Source: an uncultured Paracoccus sp.
Lineage (GTDB): Bacteria > Pseudomonadota > Alphaproteobacteria > Rhodobacterales > Rhodobacteraceae
DNA length: 9,879 bases
NCBI GenBank assembly: GCA_937859005.1
Contig: CALLYR010000157.1
Location: forward strand, 1-9,879
Direction: 5' to 3'
Shown: positions 7,966-9,879 of the stretch, one piece after another
Position numbering within the stretch: position 1 is the first letter of the stretch
Layout of the letters: each line of letters begins with the position of its first letter
The notes under the pieces: generated by a model
The model's database searches: none
Told to the model about the DNA's origin: nothing
Seen by the model: the letters and a program-made list of their open reading frames with translations, nothing else
Program-made: the position numbers and the translations under genes

Positions 7966-8075
7966 GTCGTTTCCTTTCCGGTTTGCGCCTCGGCGGGGGA
8001 TTCAGGGCGTTGCCGCCCCAACCGGTGGACCCGGACGGATGTCTCCCGTCCCAAGCCCGCCCCCGCCTGTGAAGT
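7966..8075 (-). promoter_or_regulatory. Structured 5' leader of rpsB mRNA (candidate)
   Basis: Between the candidate promoter and the rpsB start the minus-strand transcript can form two perfect hairpins: a GGACGG/CCGTCC stem with a 7-base loop (8033-8051), and GGGCG/CGCCC closing a GCAA loop (8005-8018), a GNRA tetraloop. A further short inverted repeat (CCGG around 8022-8033) lies between them. In E. coli, rpsB-tsf is controlled by S2 binding to the rpsB leader; whether this leader does the same is inference. I do not recognise it as a named RNA family. Confidence 0.45.
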
Positions 8076-8081
8076 GCGCGC

Positions 8082-8110
8082 CACATAGTGCGAAATGCCG
8101 CCAGATGCAA
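8082..8110 (-). promoter_or_regulatory. Candidate rpsB-tsf promoter
   Basis: On the minus strand TTGCAT (8110-8105) is followed after exactly 17 bases by TATGTG (8087-8082). This would start transcription near 8075, giving a leader of about 110 bases. The same -10 hexamer and spacing are seen before the tRNA-Arg gene. Based on motif and spacing only. Confidence 0.5.
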
Positions 8111-8255
8111 GGGCAGCAGCCGAGCAGTCGCCCTGCCCCCGAGCGTCGTCGTGATTTCGGTATCCCCAAGGCGCGGATGCCCTGCTTTCTTCTGCAATGA
8201 ACGGCGCGGGCGGGGCGCCGAGCCACGACCGCCGCATCCGGCACGTCAAATGGCA
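8111..8255. other. Intergenic DNA between rpsB promoter and tRNA-Arg promoter
   Basis: With the rpsB leader and both promoters this makes a 328-base stretch without a protein gene. Open frames here are arginine- and proline-rich shadows with no family look. The only structure I see is a 6-bp GC hairpin, CGGCGC (8202-8207) with GCGCCG (8215-8220), without a T-run. The two transcription units diverge from here. Confidence 0.6.
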
Positions 8256-8284
8256 TTGCGGCGACCTCCGGCTTGGCATATGTG
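8256..8284 (+). promoter_or_regulatory. Candidate tRNA-Arg promoter
   Basis: TTGCGG (8256-8261), 17 bases, TATGTG (8279-8284). Transcription would begin near 8291, only a few bases before the mature tRNA 5' end at 8294. The -10 and spacing match the rpsB candidate on the other strand. Confidence 0.4.
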
Positions 8285-8293
8285 AGGGGCGCG

Positions 8294-8370
<77 letters not shown>

Positions 8371-8375
8371 TTTCC

Positions 8376-8410
8376 TGAAAATGTGGACAGGCTTGACAGG
8401 CTGATTTTCA
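8376..8410. repeat. Inverted repeat enclosing a GACAGGC direct repeat, just after the tRNA
   Basis: TGAAAAT (8376-8382) and ATTTTCA (8404-8410) are perfect inverted copies, 21 bases apart. Inside them GACAGGC occurs twice in direct orientation (8386-8392 and 8395-8401). The position immediately 3' of the tRNA would suit arm-type recombinase sites of the lost element or a weak terminator, but neither is proven. Confidence 0.45.
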
Positions 8411-8568
8411 AATAGATCGGCACCCGGCCGGATCTGCCTTCGAAGACGTGCCGCAGGTTGCCGACCAATCTGCACACCCCGGCGAGTCGGCGGGCGGCAT
8501 GATCGCGCAGCACAAGGGCGGCAGCAAAGGCCTCTGACATCTGCACCGGCGCGTCCCGACGCGCCAGG
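8411..8568. other. Non-coding stretch before the recognisable integrase relic
   Basis: No intact gene. One plus-strand frame (from about 8416) reads IGTRPDLPSKTCRRLPTNL before a stop, which weakly recalls the SLGTRD...A..RLP..L stretch near the N-terminus of Rhodobacteraceae integrases; this could be the start of the pseudogene, but the match is too short to be sure. The opposite strand gives only shadow frames. Confidence 0.35.
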
Positions 8569-9350
8569 GTGGCAGGCAAGGCCCGGGCTTGGGTGCCGCG
8601 GCACACCGGCAGCCAGACAGAGACGCGGACCGAGGCCGGCGTGGTCTGGAGCGAACTGCTGGCAGGCTGGAACGCGCAGGTCTTCGGCCAGACCGAGGAG
8701 CCGGCACGGCAGATCGCAGACGCACGCGGTATCCCCTTCATGAAGGGACGTGGCCCGCCTGCCCTTGGGCGAAATCGTGAACCGGGTGCAGATGATCGGC
8801 GGCACCGCGGGCAATTCCGGCGACCTCGAAGGCGAGAGGTTTCTGGGCGCAGCCCCGGAAGCGAAGATCAGGATCGGCCAGGCGCGGGAGATGTTCTTCG
8901 CCTGACCGGCGACCAGGTCTTCGACAAACCGGCCGATCAGCTTCGCACTGGAACTCGTCTCCGTGGCTGGCGGCAAAGGCGCTCGACAAGATCGCCCGCG
9001 ACGACCTGCTGGATTTCCGCCAGCGGTTCGTCGATCAGATGCGGGCGGACAAGTTCGGGTCGAACAGGACCTGATGAACGCCGGGCGCGTCGTCAAGACG
9101 ATCAACGATTGCAGATACCTCGGGCTGACGCTTGATTTCCGCGGCCCGTCCAGAAAGGGCGGGGACAAGGAAACCGGCCTGCCTTTCAGCGACGGCTGGA
9201 TCAGAAAGAGGCTGCCCCGCGCGCGCTTCGGCACGAACCGGAAGGCGCGCGATCCTGCCCGTGATGGCCCGCATCGGCGCGCGGCCCCTGCCAAGCTGAC
9301 CCGTCTCAGTCAGCCGAGGATCGACCGCGTGCCCGTCTTCGGGCAGAGGT
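8569..9350 (+). pseudogene. Decayed tyrosine-recombinase (phage/island integrase) next to tRNA-Arg
   Basis: Pieces of one integrase can be followed in order through changing frames. VVWSELLAGWNAQVFG to ADARGIPFM (8641 to about 8750, frame 1); LGEIVNRVQMIGG to AREMFFA then a stop at 8903 (frame 2); LTGDQVFDKPADQLR (frame 1); LDKIARDDLLDFRQRFVDQM (frame 3), the core-binding domain; VVKTINDCRYLGLTL and LPFSDGWIRKRL (frame 2); RRAILPVMARIGARP (frame 3), where GARP holds the first catalytic Arg position; AKLTRLSQPRIDRVPV (frame 2), ending near 9340. This order matches Rhodobacteraceae site-specific integrases as I remember them (blocks such as ITRDDMLDFRQWW, LGLTLPL, PPFSDDWIR, TGYRPSE). The rest of the catalytic domain, with the HxxR and Tyr motifs, is absent. 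At least five frameshifts and several stops make it non-functional. It lies about 200 bases after tRNA-Arg and runs into the 3' end of the esterase gene on the other strand. Confidence 0.85.
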
Positions 9351-9878
9351 CTTGTGACGCAGGAAGAAGCGCAGCATTTCGGCCGATGCGTCGGGGCCGG
9401 TCGGGTCGGTGAAGCGGCCGGCCGGCGAGCCCCCGGACCAGGCATGCCCCGACCCCGTGACGGTCCACTGTTCGACCCAGGGGCGTCCTCGACCGACCCG
9501 ATGCACCGTTCTGACATAGGCGCGGCCCTCGGGCACCTGACCGGCGGTCTCGGTCCTGCCGAGCCTGGGAAAGGGCTCCAGCGCGCGAAGGGCGATGAGG
9601 CGCCCGTTACGCGGATTGACGACATGATCCGCGCTGCCATGAAAGATGATGGTGGGGACCGGCGCGGCCGGGCGCAACCCCGAGCCGCCGCGCTGCATGG
9701 CGACCACGGCAGAGACCCTGTCATGGGCCGCGCCCATCGGCAGCCCCGAATGCGCCCCGGCCGCGGCGAACAGTTCGGGATAGGCCTGGGCTGCGATCAG
9801 CGCCATCGAGGCCCCGGCCGACAGTCCCGCGATATAGATGCGGGCCGGATCGGCGCCGTGGCGTTCGGCGATGTGGCG
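9306..9878 (-). CDS. PHB depolymerase-family esterase, 3' part (5' end outside window)
   Basis: An alpha/beta-hydrolase of the poly(3-hydroxybutyrate) depolymerase/feruloyl esterase group, probably exported, cleaving an ester; the true substrate is not evident. The window holds the last 190 codons. The lipase box GLSAG carries the nucleophile Ser at 9819-9821, within RIYIAGLSAGASMALIAAQ; the family continues with YPELFAAAGAHSGL. The Asp motif is PTIIFHGSADHVVNP and the His motif GSGHAWSGG, so the triad is complete. The end after RFFLRH is unusual: the last residues (TSARRRARGRSSAD) are basic and low in complexity and are encoded opposite the integrase relic (9306-9350), so the original stop may have been lost when the element inserted or decayed. 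The N-terminus and signal peptide are beyond the right edge. Confidence 0.92.
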   Translation of the reverse strand, partial: RHIAERHGADPARIYIAGLSAGASMALIAAQAYPELFAAAGAHSGLPMGAAHDRVSAVVAMQRGGSGLRPAAPVPTIIFHGSADHVVNPRNGRLIALRALEPFPRLGRTETAGQVPEGRAYVRTVHRVGRGRPWVEQWTVTGSGHAWSGGSPAGRFTDPTGPDASAEMLRFFLRHKTSARRRARGRSSAD

Positions 9879-9879
9879 G

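Noticed and set aside
6656..8197. A 513-codon minus-strand open frame over rpsB and tsf
   Set aside because: It is rpsB and tsf read in a shifted frame; the true frames are unmistakable.
8569..9135. Reading 8569-9135 as an intact 188-residue protein
   Set aside because: Only parts of this frame resemble an integrase; homologous blocks switch frame around it, so it is a pseudogene fragment rather than a gene.

Overview
The window is GC-rich, densely coded, ordinary bacterial chromosome. The protein sequences (TrpF, TrpB, Pth, ClpP, ClpX, EF-Ts, S2), the DUF2237/DUF4893 pair and the style of the integrase relic all point to an alphaproteobacterium of the Rhodobacteraceae, probably Paracoccus or a close relative. 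The genus is my inference from memory of these families, not from a search.

Layout, left to right. (1) 1-2102, plus strand: the 3' part of trpF, a small GNAT acetyltransferase gene joined to trpF by an ATGA overlap, then trpB. These form a tryptophan-biosynthesis transcription unit. (2) 2142-3820, minus strand: a three-gene operon read pth, DUF2237, DUF4893 (exported), with tight or overlapping junctions, converging on trpB. (3) 3959-6016, plus strand: clpP then clpX, the peptidase and the ATPase/unfoldase of the ClpXP protease. ClpX has its own candidate promoter that resembles an RpoH (heat-shock) site. A strong intrinsic terminator follows clpX. (4) 6182-8110, minus strand: rpsB then tsf (ribosomal protein S2 and elongation factor Ts), with a candidate promoter, a structured leader of about 110 nt, a perfect 10-bp hairpin between the two genes, and a UUCG-loop terminator after tsf. 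(5) 8294-8370: tRNA-Arg (anticodon CCG) with an encoded CCA tail. (6) 8371-9350: no intact gene; it holds a badly decayed tyrosine-recombinase (integrase) pseudogene directly downstream of the tRNA, as expected for the remnant of an element that integrated at the tRNA. (7) 9306-9879, minus strand: the 3' part of a PHB-depolymerase-family esterase, whose last residues appear to be read from the antisense strand of the integrase relic.

Most of the window is housekeeping: tryptophan synthesis, peptidyl-tRNA recycling, regulated proteolysis and translation. I did not find a convincing undescribed system. The parts most worth a second look are the tRNA-Arg/integrase scar and its junction with the esterase gene, the rpsB leader and rpsB-tsf hairpin, and the heat-shock-like promoter of clpX.
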